The translations under genes were made by a program, and so were the position numbers. Shown here in pieces: positions 43,368 to 52,924 of a DNA stretch of 64,000 nucleotides (positions are counted from its first letter, which is position 1; each line of letters opens with the position of its first letter). This DNA comes from Streptomyces sp. NBC_01669 (GTDB lineage Bacteria; Actinomycetota; Actinomycetes; Streptomycetales; Streptomycetaceae): the NCBI RefSeq assembly GCF_026339735.1, contig NZ_JAPEQG010000002.1, forward strand, positions 372,001-436,000, written 5' to 3'. The notes below the pieces were generated by a model. That model did no database searches. It worked only from the letters and a program-made list of their open reading frames with translations, and was not told where the DNA came from.

Positions 43368-44090
43368 TCAGCCGACCCACGGGCCTGCCAGGTCAGCGCG
43401 GATCATCTCAAGGTCGGCAGCCGTCCTTCCGCGCGCGTGGATCCAGCATTGGTCGAGCAGGCCGTCACGGCGCAGCAGTCGGCCGGGGGCTGCGTACCAG
43501 TGCAGGGGTGAGTCGTCCGCGCCGGCCCACATCGGATGGTCGGGCAGGTCGACTCGTGCGTAGTGCGCTTGCAGGCTCGGCAGGAGCGTGTTCGGCAGCT
43601 CACAGGCGTCGTAGAGCCTTCCCGGCGCGAACAGCGACTCGCTCAGTACCAGCTCCACCCAGGCCACGGACATGCGGTCGAAGAAGGGGAGCCAGCCTTC
43701 GTGCGACTCCACCACCACGGGTGGATCCTCCTGCTCGATTTCGTCCAGGGGGATCCCCCATGACGCGCAGTCCTGGTTCTCGCGGCGGAAGACCAAGACG
43801 CCGCCGAAGCCCTCGTCGACGTAGAGCCCTACCGGTGTGACCAAGGGATCCTGCTGTCTGGTCAAGTCGTTCCGACGGCCGAAGAGCGTGTATCCCTCCC
43901 GCAGCGTGGTGGGGAGTTCGAATCCCAGCTCGGCCTCCGCAGCATCCAGTTCGGCCGTGGTGTAGCCGTCCTCGGCCTGCAATGGGCGACCCATCCACTC
44001 GTCGGCGAAGCGTCGCACGAAGTCCCAGGCGCGGGAGCGGCCATCCACTCCGCCTCGCAGCACCGCAGACACGTCAAAAGCATCCGGCAT
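43368..44090 (-). CDS. SMI1/KNR4 (SUKH) family protein
   Basis: A 240-aa acidic protein. GYTTAELDAAEAELGFELPTTL followed by REGYTLFGRRNDL is the SUKH-fold N-terminal signature (helix E-x-LG-x-LP...Y..L). Strands follow with PVGLYVDEGFGGVLVFRREN and CASWGIPLDEI. In bacteria SUKH proteins are mostly immunity proteins against secreted nuclease-type toxins. No toxin gene is next to it, so like the CdiI-type gene it may be an orphan. The ATG at 44090 gives MPDAFDVSAVLRGGVDGRSR. Confidence 0.8.
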   Translation of the reverse strand: MPDAFDVSAVLRGGVDGRSRAWDFVRRFADEWMGRPLQAEDGYTTAELDAAEAELGFELPTTLREGYTLFGRRNDLTRQQDPLVTPVGLYVDEGFGGVLVFRRENQDCASWGIPLDEIEQEDPPVVVESHEGWLPFFDRMSVAWVELVLSESLFAPGRLYDACELPNTLLPSLQAHYARVDLPDHPMWAGADDSPLHWYAAPGRLLRRDGLLDQCWIHARGRTAADLEMIRADLAGPWVG

Positions 44091-44426
44091 GGTGCAGACG
44101 CTACCGCCTCCGTTGAACGCACAACGGTCCGGGGAAACGCAAGCAGCCCTGGCCGTTTTTGATGAGCGCCATCGCCTCTTAGCTCCTGCTTACCGTGCGC
44201 GTGTACCGCCACGATCTCGGGCGGTAGCGATCACCGACCCTAGGTGGCCCTGCCTCTGTCACCGTCTCACCAGGGACAGGGCCACCCGCACCACACACAA
44301 CCACCCACCCCCGGGCAGGGGCCGGTGACGTATCGGAACGGGGGCCGGTGCTCGGACGGCGCCGCGTAGCCTTGGCCGACAAGCTGCGGCCTTTCGCGTG
44401 GCCGGAACACAACAGGAGGCTGCGCG
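44091..44426. promoter_or_regulatory. intergenic region with a 10-bp stem-loop
   Basis: GGTGGCCCTG (44243-44252) and CAGGGCCACC (44277-44286) form a strong stem. It lies between two divergent genes rather than after either, so it may be a regulatory RNA structure or transposon scar rather than a terminator. No gene seen. Confidence 0.4.
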
Positions 44427-44675
44427 TTGCTCACCGTGGATCTGCACCCGATCTTCCGCAACAACCGGGACATCGAACTGGCCCTGCGTCAGGCCATGTT
44501 CAAGGCAGCGCGCAGCGGCGAGACCACGATGGAGATCATTCCGGGCAAGGGCTCGGGAAAACTGAAGAAGCGCGTGCTCGCGTTCCTCAACCAGCCACAC
44601 ATCAAGAAGCTTTACGAACGCTTCGAGACAGACCCGACCAACGACGGCAGAGTCGTAGTCCACCTCAAGTCGTAA
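44427..44675 (+). CDS. small Smr-domain protein
   Basis: An 82-aa protein consisting of one Smr (MutS2 C-terminal-like) domain: LTVDLHPIFRNNRDIELALR with the family's DLH, then EIIPGKGSGKLKKRVLAFL (the GxGxG-type loop) and NDGRVVVHLKS. Smr domains nick or cleave RNA or branched DNA. Stand-alone versions are common in actinobacteria. TTG 44427 is placed seven bases after a clear CAGGAGG site. Confidence 0.8.
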   Translation: MLTVDLHPIFRNNRDIELALRQAMFKAARSGETTMEIIPGKGSGKLKKRVLAFLNQPHIKKLYERFETDPTNDGRVVVHLKS

Positions 44676-44734
44676 GACCGGGCCGCCCCATGGGAGAACG
44701 GCCTCACGCCCGAACGCCATAGGGTCTGATCGTG

Positions 44735-45076
44735 TCAGCTGGTCAGGGTCAGGCTGGTGCCTATGAGGCAGCCGTCGATGAGGTGCGGTCGGTACTGGGT
44801 TTTCTTGAGGCTGCGCTTCACGGCGGTGGCGAGTTGGTCGAGGTTCGCGGCGGCGAGGTTGCCGATAGTCCGTTTCACCAGTGACCAGATGCCCTCTTGC
44901 GGGTTGAGGTCAGGTGCGTAGGAGGGGAATTGGAAGACCGTCAGCCAGTCCTCGTTCGCGGCGATGAAGTCCTTCATCTGTGGCATGAGGTGGGTGCGCA
45001 GGTTGTCCCAGACCAGGACGATGGGGCCTTTGAGCTGATTGTGCGCCCGCACGATGAGGTCGCGGTAGTCCTGCAA
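44735..45076 (-). pseudogene. C-terminal half of an IS630-family transposase
   Basis: LKGPIVLVWDNLRTHLMPQM carries the second catalytic Asp and FQFPSYAPDLNPQEGIWSLVKRTIGN the Glu of the DDE_3 domain. The N-terminal half with the first Asp is missing. Upstream sequence from ~45077 is unrelated. Confidence 0.8.
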
Positions 45077-45377
45077 GCTGCGGCCCAGCCAGCGCGCCCT
45101 GCTCGCCCTGGCCTACCTGCGCAAGAACGAGACATTCCCGCAGCATCTCCAGTGGGCAGCGGCCGGTGTCCCTGAGCAGGATGTAGGCGGTTTGGTAGAG
45201 CAGCTGGAGGTCGGCGGCCGGGACATCGCGGCGGCCCTGGACCTCTCCGAGGCCGAGGGTGGGGCATTCCCCGCGAACAGACCAGACCCCACCACCATGA
45301 CACCGCACAACCCCACACGTCAGGCACTCACCAGAATCGAGCGACAGAGTCCCACAGGATGCCAAACGCCACTGTGA
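45077..45377. other. mixed IS remnants
   Basis: On the plus strand, QRALLALAYLRKNETFPQ near 45090-45145 is the start of another IS5-type transposase helix-turn-helix region. The rest does not continue it. No intact gene. Confidence 0.35.
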
Positions 45378-45959
45378 TCAGCGAACGAGACGGGGCAAGT
45401 CGAGTTCGATACCGAAAGGGACTGCTGTCTTTATGCGATCGCGGTTAATACCGGTGGCGACGTAGGCGCGGGTGGTGTTGTCCAGCTCGTACGTGTGGAT
45501 GACGGGGAGGCCGTTTTCCTCCTCGACACGCCAGTAGTGCGGAATACACGCCTGCGCGTACTTGAACGGCTTCAGCGACCGGTCACGGTCGGCGGACTCA
45601 TCCGAGACGACTTCGATGGCGAGGGCTACCTGGTCGGGGAGGTAGCGCGTGCGGTTCGGGTCGTATGGGACCGTGACAGCAAGGACGTCGGGCTCGGGCC
45701 GGTTCTTCTCGTTCAGCTTGATCGTCATTTCCCGGTCGATCTCGAATCCCTCGGGAGCCTGATCGTCCAGTGCGGTCGTAAGCCGGGTGACGACGCGGGC
45801 GTGCCAGGACCGCTGCGGGGACATCATGAAGATCAGCGCTCCATCGATCAGCTCGGTGTGTCGCGGGAGGGCGGGTGCGTTGTCGAGGTCATCGGCCTCC
45901 CACCCACTCGGCCGGGGCGGCAGCATCCAGGACGGGAGCGCGTCCCATGCGGTCGTCAT
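45378..45959 (-). CDS. Uma2-family (DUF820) putative endonuclease
   Basis: A 193-aa protein with the Uma2 restriction-endonuclease-like fold. ELIDGALIFMMSPQRSWHARVV is the usual N-terminal strand pair. The PD-(D/E)xK-like core is RPEPDVLAVTVPYDP followed by PDQVALAIEVVSDESADRDRSLKPFKYAQACIPHYW, where EPD and the E-V-x-S segment carry the acidic residues and the lysine. The biological role of actinobacterial Uma2 proteins is unknown. It lies 37 bp after the SWIM gene in the same direction and could be the last gene of that operon. Confidence 0.85.
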   Translation of the reverse strand: MTTAWDALPSWMLPPRPSGWEADDLDNAPALPRHTELIDGALIFMMSPQRSWHARVVTRLTTALDDQAPEGFEIDREMTIKLNEKNRPEPDVLAVTVPYDPNRTRYLPDQVALAIEVVSDESADRDRSLKPFKYAQACIPHYWRVEEENGLPVIHTYELDNTTRAYVATGINRDRIKTAVPFGIELDLPRLVR

Positions 45960-45996
45960 CGTGTCCTCCTTCGGGCGCTCTGGTCAGCTTAATCCG

Positions 45997-47289
45997 TCAG
46001 TTCCGCGTAGCGGCGGTGCGGGCCGCGACGAGAGCGGCGACGGGGTCGGCTGTGGCGGGGGCGCAGGGCCACCATGCGGCGGCGGTGCCGTGGCCTTCGC
46101 GGATGTAGGGGTGCCAGCGGTTGTCGGGGCCGAGGCGGATCTGGATGCCTTCGTTGTCGGCGGTGAGGCGGTTGCGCCAGGCGCGCAGCCGCACCGTGCG
46201 GGCGGCGGCGTCCACACCGTCGGCGTTGTCGGGGTCCAAGAGGGCGGTGCGGGCGGCGGCCATCGCGGCGGGGTCGGGGGTGAGAGGTGCGCGGGCGACA
46301 GCGACGCCGGCGGGTCCGCCGTGGCACCGGGCGCGGACCAGGCGGGCGAAGTCGGTCGCGGGCAGGCCGGTGGCACGGACGAGCCGGTGGAACCAGTCCT
46401 CGTCGACGCCGCTCGCGGCGAGGCGTACGGCGTCCTCGAGGGGGGTTCCGGTGAGCGAGGCGGTGTGCCCGGCGGCGAGACCACGGGCCCGCTGAGCGGT
46501 GTCGCGGGTGAGCGCTTCGAGGTCGTCGAGGGTGAAGGGGGCGCCGGGCGGGGGCTCGGTGGTGAGCGGGGAAGGGGCTGTCTCGGGCTCACCCCACGAG
46601 GCCTCGACCGGTTCGGGGGCGGGTGGGCTGAAGACGCCGCTGAAGGAGACGAACGCGTCGCGGGCGAGCACGCCCTGGCCGCGGGGTGCGTCGTCGGTCT
46701 GTGAGGTGGTGCCTGTGAGGGCCTGGCGGCGGGTGCGCAGCGCGCTGAGGACAGCGTCCTTGGTGCGGCCGCGGAGCGTGAAGAGCCAGAAGGGATCGTC
46801 GTCGAGGTGGGCGGCGGTGGCGTAGCACAGGGCGGCGGCGTGCTTGCAGGGGTAGCCCCAGTCGGGGCAGGAGCACTCGGGGTCGAGTTCGCTCGGCTCG
46901 GGCAGCAGGGGGACTCCGGCGGCGCGGGCGTCGTCGACGAGGTCGGCGGGCATCTCGCCGTCGAGGAGGGCGGCGGTGCGGCCGGCCTGTGCGGCGATGG
47001 CGTCGAGGAGGGTGTTCCACTGGGCGTCGGTGAGGACGCGTAGGTGCACCGCGGCGGCGTAGGGCCAGGGGTTACTGCCCTCGACCTCGGCGCGCAGGAG
47101 GCCGGGGGCGGCGGTGACCGGGCCGACCATGCCCTTGCGGGTGTAGGTGCGGCCGCGGGAGAGGCGGCCGGCGTCGAGGGTGGATGCCTCCAGGGCGTCC
47201 ACCCAGGCCTGGCCCCACCAGGTGGCGGCGAAGGCGCGGGTGCCGGTGCGTGGGGCCTTGCGGGCAGGAGCCCTGCGTGCGGGCGTCAT
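45997..47289 (-). CDS. SWIM zinc-finger protein
   Basis: A 430-aa protein. The start region FAATWWGQAWVDALEASTLD and RLSRGRTYTRKGMVGPV is conserved in SWIM proteins paired with SNF2 helicases. The SWIM motif itself is ECSCPDWGYPCKHAAALCYA (CxC...CxH) at ~165-185. The C-terminal half is Ala/Pro-rich, with DEDWFHRLVRATGLPATDFA. SWIM domains bind DNA or protein partners. ATG at 47289 overlaps the helicase stop by 4 bp, so the two are made together and probably form a complex. Confidence 0.87.
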   Translation of the reverse strand: MTPARRAPARKAPRTGTRAFAATWWGQAWVDALEASTLDAGRLSRGRTYTRKGMVGPVTAAPGLLRAEVEGSNPWPYAAAVHLRVLTDAQWNTLLDAIAAQAGRTAALLDGEMPADLVDDARAAGVPLLPEPSELDPECSCPDWGYPCKHAAALCYATAAHLDDDPFWLFTLRGRTKDAVLSALRTRRQALTGTTSQTDDAPRGQGVLARDAFVSFSGVFSPPAPEPVEASWGEPETAPSPLTTEPPPGAPFTLDDLEALTRDTAQRARGLAAGHTASLTGTPLEDAVRLAASGVDEDWFHRLVRATGLPATDFARLVRARCHGGPAGVAVARAPLTPDPAAMAAARTALLDPDNADGVDAAARTVRLRAWRNRLTADNEGIQIRLGPDNRWHPYIREGHGTAAAWWPCAPATADPVAALVAARTAATRN

Positions 47290-50216
47290 GCCTGAAACTC
47301 CTTGGAGAGTACGACGAGTTCGGCGAGGTCGGCGTCGGAGAGTTCGGCCAGGGCGGACTCGCCGGAGGCGATGACCTGGTCCGCGAGGGCGCGCTTGGCG
47401 CCCAGCAGGCGGGCGACCTTTTCCTCGACGGTGCCTTGGGCGGTGAGCCGATGGATCTGTACGGGGCGATCCTGGCCGATTCGGTACGCGCGGTCGGTGG
47501 CCTGGTCCTCGACGGCCGGGTTCCACCAGCGGTCGTAGTGGATCACATGGGTGGCGCGGGTGAGGTTGAGGCCGGTCCCGGCGGCCTTCAAGGAGAGCAG
47601 GAAGACGGGGAACTCGCCCTGCTGGAAGGCATCGACCATGCCCTCGCGATGTGGCACCGAGGTGGCGCCGTGCAGGTAGCGGGCGCGCATGCCGCGGTCG
47701 GCGAAGTGCCGCTGAAGGAGCTTGCCCATCTGCGTGTACTGGGTGAAGACCAGGGCGCTCTCGCCTTCGGCGACCACTGTGTCGAGTAGTTCGTCGAGGA
47801 GTTCCAGTTTGCCGGAGCGGCCGGGCAGCGGGCCGGTCTCGCGCAGGTAGTGAGCGGGGTGGTTGCAGATCTGCTTGAGCGCGGTGAGGAGTTTGAGCAC
47901 CAAGCCGCGGCGGGCGATGCCGTCCGCCTTCTCGATGAGGGCCATGGTCTCGCGGACCTGTGCCTCGTACAGGGCGGCCTGCTCGCAGGTGAGGGCGATG
48001 GGGTGGTCGGTCTCGGTCTTGGCCGGGAGTTCGGGAGCGATGCCGGGGTCGGACTTGCGGCGGCGCAGCAGGAAGGGGCGGGTGAGCCGGGTGAGGTGCT
48101 CGGCGGCCTGCCGTGCCTGATCGGCGGTTTCCTCGTCGCCGTCCGTGCCGAGCGCGCCGCGCTCGATGGCCTTCGCGAAGCGGTCGCGGAAGGCAGACAG
48201 CGGGCCGAGCAGGCCGGGGGTGGTCCAGTCGAGCAGTGCCCACAGCTCGGAGAGGTTGTTCTCCACCGGGGTGCCGGTGAGGGCGACGCGGGCGCGGGCG
48301 GGCACAGCGCGCAGTTCGCGGGCGGTGGTGGCGTACGGGTTCTTGACGTGCTGGGCCTCGTCGGCGGCGACGAGCGACCACTTGACGGCGGCGAGCCGCT
48401 CGCGGTCGCGGCGCAGCACGCCGTAGGTCACCAGGACGAGTTCGTCCCCGGCGAGGTGGTCGAGGGTGCGCTCTTGGCCGTGGTAACGGCGCACCGGGAC
48501 GGTGGGGGTGAAACGGGCGGCCTCGCGCTGCCAGTTGCCGAGGAGGGAGGTCGGGCAGACCACCAGGGTGGGGCCCGCGGTGTCGGACTGCCCCTGGCGG
48601 TGCAGGTGGAGAGCGAGCAGGGTGATCGTCTTGCCGAGGCCCATGTCGTCGGCGAGGATCCCGCCGAGCGTGAGACGGGTCATGTCCGCCAGCCAGGCCA
48701 GGCCCCGTTGCTGGTAGCCACGCAGGGTGGCGGTCAGGCCCTCCGGTGTCCGGACGGGGGTACGCCCCTCGGGGTCGCGCAGCCGGGCGACCAGCTCACC
48801 GAAAGCGCCGGCCGCCTCCACCGCGGCGCGCTCGCCGTTCCACTCCACCTCCCCGGTCAGCGCCGCCTGGAGCGCGTCCAGCGGGGCGAGTTCGCGGTCG
48901 CGCCGCCGCTTGAGGCGGGCCACCAGTTTCGGGTCGGCGACGACCCACTGCTCGCGCAGCTTGACCAGCGGGCGGCGGGCCTCGGCGAGCTGGTCGAGTT
49001 CGGCTTCGGTGAGCCTCTGGCCGCCGAGTGCGACATGCCAGGAGAAATCAAGCAAGGCGTCGCGGCCCAGCAGGGTGTCCACGGTCGCGCCGGGCGCGGT
49101 GGCCGCTCCGATCTCCGCCCGCGCCTGGAGGGCCTTGACCAGCTCGCGTGGCCAGTGCACGCGCACACCCGCCGTGCGCAGCACGTCGGTGGCGTCCCCC
49201 AGCAGCTCCATGGCCTCCTCGTCGTCGAGCCGGAGCGCGCTGGGGGCGGCCTCGGCGAGCAGGCGCTTCAGCGGCTGCCAGGCGCGGGCGGCGCGGCGCA
49301 GCGCGAGCAGCGCTTCGGCCTCGGCATGCGGGCCGAGCAGGCGCTGCGCACGGTGCGGGTCGGCCCACAGCTCGGCGGCGTCGAGGACCAGGGACGGGTC
49401 GGCCGCGGTGCGCAGCTGCAGCACGGCCCGGAAGGCGCGGCGGTGCCCGGCCGGGGGCTCCACCCGCAGCTCCACACTCACCTGCGCGGCCCGCTCGGCG
49501 GCGGCCTCGGCCGCCCACTCGGCCAGACGCGGATGCAGGGCGGTGGCGCGGTCGGCGTACGGGTTGCCCGGTACGGCCCAGACGGCGGCCGGGGTGCGCG
49601 GCAGGGTGTCGGCGAGCGCGTCGCAGAACTCCCGCACCAAGGTGGCCGGTTCAGCGATGCGCACCATCCGGTCGTCGTCCGCCGCGGGCGCGGGGAGGTT
49701 GTGGGCGTACGGGGGCAGCACGGCGGCCAGCGCGTCCAGGTCCCGCTTGCCCCGCGCCCCGAGCGGTCCGAAGCGCCAGGTGGTGTACGTGTCAGAGGTC
49801 AGTGCCGGATACAGACGCCCCTCGCCGAGCAGTTCAAGGGCGCGGCGGGCGACGGCTGCCCACGCGGCGAGCGACGGATGGACACCGGAGACGGGCAGGC
49901 CGAGCAGAAGGGCGAGCGCATCGCCGGCACCAAGTGCCCACCCCTCGACAGTGCGGGTACGCACTGTGCCGCCGTGCGGCAGGACCAGCGGCAGCCGGAC
50001 CCGCTCCACTGCCCCCGGCGCGGCGGCCTGGGCAGGCACGCGGCGTGCCTCGGTAGCAGGCCGGTAGAACACCAGCCGGCCGAGCCGGGCCGGCTCGGCC
50101 GGCACGAACACGGCGGCCCAACTGCCGGAGGCCAGGTGCTCGCGCGCCCAGGCGACAGCAGCGGGGTCGGCGAGCGGCCCGGCTTCGACGTCGATCTCCC
50201 TCACGAGAAGACTCAC
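47286..50216 (-). CDS. SNF2-family DEAD/DEAH helicase
   Basis: A 976-aa translocase. Residues 1-~450 are a bacterial SNF2-associated N-terminal region. The ATPase follows: motif I GGILADDMGLGKTITLLALH near 510-530, motif II VAADEAQHVKNP, motif III VALTGTPVENNLSELWALLD. The helicase C lobe has LVFTQYTQMGKLLQRHF, SLKAAGTGLNLTRATHVIHY and DQATDRAYRIGQDRPVQIHR. It should move along double-stranded DNA using ATP. GTG at 50216 overlaps the stop of the upstream pRiA4b-like gene (GTGA) and its own stop overlaps the SWIM gene. The trio resembles compact repair or defence operons. Confidence 0.9.
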   Translation of the reverse strand: MSLLVREIDVEAGPLADPAAVAWAREHLASGSWAAVFVPAEPARLGRLVFYRPATEARRVPAQAAAPGAVERVRLPLVLPHGGTVRTRTVEGWALGAGDALALLLGLPVSGVHPSLAAWAAVARRALELLGEGRLYPALTSDTYTTWRFGPLGARGKRDLDALAAVLPPYAHNLPAPAADDDRMVRIAEPATLVREFCDALADTLPRTPAAVWAVPGNPYADRATALHPRLAEWAAEAAAERAAQVSVELRVEPPAGHRRAFRAVLQLRTAADPSLVLDAAELWADPHRAQRLLGPHAEAEALLALRRAARAWQPLKRLLAEAAPSALRLDDEEAMELLGDATDVLRTAGVRVHWPRELVKALQARAEIGAATAPGATVDTLLGRDALLDFSWHVALGGQRLTEAELDQLAEARRPLVKLREQWVVADPKLVARLKRRRDRELAPLDALQAALTGEVEWNGERAAVEAAGAFGELVARLRDPEGRTPVRTPEGLTATLRGYQQRGLAWLADMTRLTLGGILADDMGLGKTITLLALHLHRQGQSDTAGPTLVVCPTSLLGNWQREAARFTPTVPVRRYHGQERTLDHLAGDELVLVTYGVLRRDRERLAAVKWSLVAADEAQHVKNPYATTARELRAVPARARVALTGTPVENNLSELWALLDWTTPGLLGPLSAFRDRFAKAIERGALGTDGDEETADQARQAAEHLTRLTRPFLLRRRKSDPGIAPELPAKTETDHPIALTCEQAALYEAQVRETMALIEKADGIARRGLVLKLLTALKQICNHPAHYLRETGPLPGRSGKLELLDELLDTVVAEGESALVFTQYTQMGKLLQRHFADRGMRARYLHGATSVPHREGMVDAFQQGEFPVFLLSLKAAGTGLNLTRATHVIHYDRWWNPAVEDQATDRAYRIGQDRPVQIHRLTAQGTVEEKVARLLGAKRALADQVIASGESALAELSDADLAELVVLSKEFQA

Positions 50217-52543
50217 TTGGCGCTCCCCGCGTTATTCGCACTCCCCGCCTTGAACGCGGCCTTCCGCAGCCGCTTGGCCAGAGCCTTGTCGAGGGACTTG
50301 ACGGCGTCGGCCAGCGCACCGAGCACCTCGCCGGCGTGCGGGTGGCCGGCCCGCCACAGGTCGTCGGCGTGCTCGGCCACCTGATCAAGCGGACGCCTGC
50401 CACCCTCGGGGCCCGCCAGCAGCCTTTCGCGCAGCGCCTGTTCGCCGGCACCCACGAATGGCAGCGCACCGTCCACCAGCATCCACTCCAAACCCCACGC
50501 GTCCTCCCCCTCGGCGGGTTCACCGATCCGACGCAGCATCGAAGCCGCCGCGTGCGAACAGCCGGTGACCTTCGAGACCGCCGCCTTACGCAGCACCGCC
50601 TTTGCTCGCCCGGTGCGGTCCGCCTCCAGCACGGCGGCCAGCACCCGCGGGGCCTGCAGGCGGCGCAGCGCGTCGCCGGGTTCCGTACCGTCGCAGGCGT
50701 CCACCACTTGCACCGCCGCGTCCGCCGCGGAGCGGGCCGCCAGCCAGCCCGCCACCTCCGCCGCCGCATCCGCCTCGGAGGGGTATGAGTCGAGCGCGAC
50801 CAGCAGTGTACGGGCGTCCGCCTGGGCGAGCGAGCCGATCACCGGTGCCGGCACGCCGGCCGCCACCAGCAGCATGCGCAGTCCGGAACGGCCCAGCGCG
50901 GTGAGCCGGAAACGGCCGAGCGACGGCGCGGCCTCCCCACCGCCGTCGAGGCCGTCGAGCAGCAGAGCGAGGGCGACGTCCCCGACTGGGGGTACCTCCC
51001 AGGCCGCTTCGGGCACTGGGGGAGGCTCGTGGCCTTCGCGTTCGGCGGCGCCGAACAGCTCCAGCGTTCCGGCGGTATCGTCGTACTGCTCGGTCAGCAG
51101 CGCCCGCACCAGCCGCCGGGCCGGGCCCTCCGGCAGCCCTTCCATACCGTCGGTGAGGAAGGCGGCGACATCAAGCCACTCCCCGTCTGGCAGCCCGTAC
51201 GCCGCGAGCAGCATCAGGAACACCAGCGGCGGGGCCTCGTCGGTCAGCTCCCGCAGCGGCGCCGGCTCGCCCAGCAGACCACCCATCGCGGGGAAGGTGA
51301 GGGAGAGCTCGACCGCCGCGCCCGCCACGCCTTCCTGCCAGGCGGCCAGCAGCGCCATGTCGTCGCCCTCGTCCGGCAGTTCCCCGCCGGCCCGCGCACG
51401 ATTGCCCTCCACCTCGACGAACCCGCAGTTCAGCGACCACTCCCAGGGCAGATCCAGCGGCTCCATGTCAGCCGCGCTTCGAACCTTCGCCAGCCGCGCG
51501 GCCCGCTCCTCGGCATCGCCCCACTCGTCGGGGTCAATGCGCCACAGTTCGGCCTCCTCCACGGCCCGCCGGGCGAGCTTCGGCCGCAGCAGCCCCTTCG
51601 GCGTTAGCTCCCGCCCGCCGTCGCACCAGTGCCCGAGCCGCACCGCCGCCATGAAGGCGGGCACCTCGCGCACCACGCGGGCCAGATCCCCCTCGCCGGG
51701 CAGCCGCACGGCCGGCAGCCGCAGGCCCACGGCGCCCAGCACATCGGACAGCGACGCCTCTCCAACCGCCCCGTCGTCCTCGGCGAGCGGCCCCGCGCCG
51801 CCGGGTACCGGGTGCAGACCGCCGCACTCGCACCGGTACGTCCCCGGCAGAGTCTGGCGCCCGCCCGGCCCGGCGCGCCTCTTCCGCCGAGGGCCCGCCG
51901 CCCGGCGCAGCGGCACCTGCGCGAGCGCCCCGGTGAGCTCGGCGGGGTCGAAGGCAGCCGGGTCGAAGCCCTCCTCGTACAGGCCCGCCAGCACCTCGTC
52001 GTGCAGGCCGTCGTACTCCACCCACTCCTCACCGCCGCGCCGGACGACCGTGGCGCTCGGGCGCTCCCCGTCCCCGTACCGGTCCAGCAGCCCGGCCAGC
52101 CCCCATACGCCACCAAGGTCCTCGGCCGGGGGCATGGCCCGGCGCCCGCCCGCGCACACCGCGTGCTCCCCCTCGCCCTCCTGGGCGGGGCGCACCGCCT
52201 CCACCGTGATCCGGTGCAGCCAGTCGTCACCGATGTCGTACGTGTAGTCCATACGGTTGCCGGTGCGCGGCAGAGCATCTGCCAGGACGGTCTCTTCCTC
52301 GTCGAAGACGGGGAGGTCGAGGTCCTCCGGCGGGGCGTATCGCTGGCCCAGGCGATCCTCGAAGGCGTGCAGGTGCATGTCGTCCCAGCCGAACGCCACC
52401 TGGATCACGTCATGCAGCGAGCCCAGCGTGACGTCCGATGGCACTACCAGCCGCCGCCACACCGGCGGCTTCATCCCTTCCAGACTGACCTTGAGCTGGT
52501 GAACGGGAGGGATTCGCTCGACGGAGCTGCGCTGGGCGGTCAT
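50213..52543 (-). CDS. pRiA4b ORF-3-like protein
   Basis: A ~776-aa protein. ATG 52543 opens MTAQRSSVERIPPVHQLKVSL, leading directly into the plasmid pRiA4b ORF-3 fold: PPVWRRLVVPSDVTLGSLHDVIQVAFGWDDMHLHAF, then MDYTYDIGDDWLHRITVEAV. This domain occupies about residues 12-180. A Cys-rich site YRCECGGLHPVPG follows near 265. The rest is helical and rich in Ala/Glu/Leu without a family I know; a C-terminal coil ends in KALAKRLRKAAFKAGSANNA. The pRiA4b fold is widespread on mobile DNA but its function is not established. As first gene of the coupled trio it may recognise the substrate. Confidence 0.8.
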   Translation of the reverse strand: MTAQRSSVERIPPVHQLKVSLEGMKPPVWRRLVVPSDVTLGSLHDVIQVAFGWDDMHLHAFEDRLGQRYAPPEDLDLPVFDEEETVLADALPRTGNRMDYTYDIGDDWLHRITVEAVRPAQEGEGEHAVCAGGRRAMPPAEDLGGVWGLAGLLDRYGDGERPSATVVRRGGEEWVEYDGLHDEVLAGLYEEGFDPAAFDPAELTGALAQVPLRRAAGPRRKRRAGPGGRQTLPGTYRCECGGLHPVPGGAGPLAEDDGAVGEASLSDVLGAVGLRLPAVRLPGEGDLARVVREVPAFMAAVRLGHWCDGGRELTPKGLLRPKLARRAVEEAELWRIDPDEWGDAEERAARLAKVRSAADMEPLDLPWEWSLNCGFVEVEGNRARAGGELPDEGDDMALLAAWQEGVAGAAVELSLTFPAMGGLLGEPAPLRELTDEAPPLVFLMLLAAYGLPDGEWLDVAAFLTDGMEGLPEGPARRLVRALLTEQYDDTAGTLELFGAAEREGHEPPPVPEAAWEVPPVGDVALALLLDGLDGGGEAAPSLGRFRLTALGRSGLRMLLVAAGVPAPVIGSLAQADARTLLVALDSYPSEADAAAEVAGWLAARSAADAAVQVVDACDGTEPGDALRRLQAPRVLAAVLEADRTGRAKAVLRKAAVSKVTGCSHAAASMLRRIGEPAEGEDAWGLEWMLVDGALPFVGAGEQALRERLLAGPEGGRRPLDQVAEHADDLWRAGHPHAGEVLGALADAVKSLDKALAKRLRKAAFKAGSANNAGSAK

Positions 52544-52924
52544 GGCGTGAGGGCTTCCCACTACTCGGAGGCGTATGCGCCGGAACACCTCCGTATACCG
52601 CCGCCGTACGCCGAACGGCTGACACGGCCATTCTTGCAGTTCTGAGCCAACGGCCCGGCCGCCCGACGGAATTCCCCCAGCCGGCTTGCGTACGAACCGC
52701 ACCTTGTGCCTGAGCTCGAGTCCTGGCAGGAGAGGTGATCATATTGGGTCGAAACACTCCAGAAGGGATGTCTGATGGACGTGAAGACCGGTCGCATGCT
52801 CGAGAATGCTGACGGCGTGTCGGTTACCCTGCTTGACCAGAGCCTTGACGGTGCCGATGTTGCACACGCGATGACGAAGGGCCGCCAGGCGGCCGCTGGG
52901 CTGAGTCTGAGCCCGCTGGCGCTG

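Noticed and set aside
47850..50384. 844-aa plus-strand frame
   Set aside because: Antisense shadow of the SNF2 helicase; glycine/valine-rich without domains.
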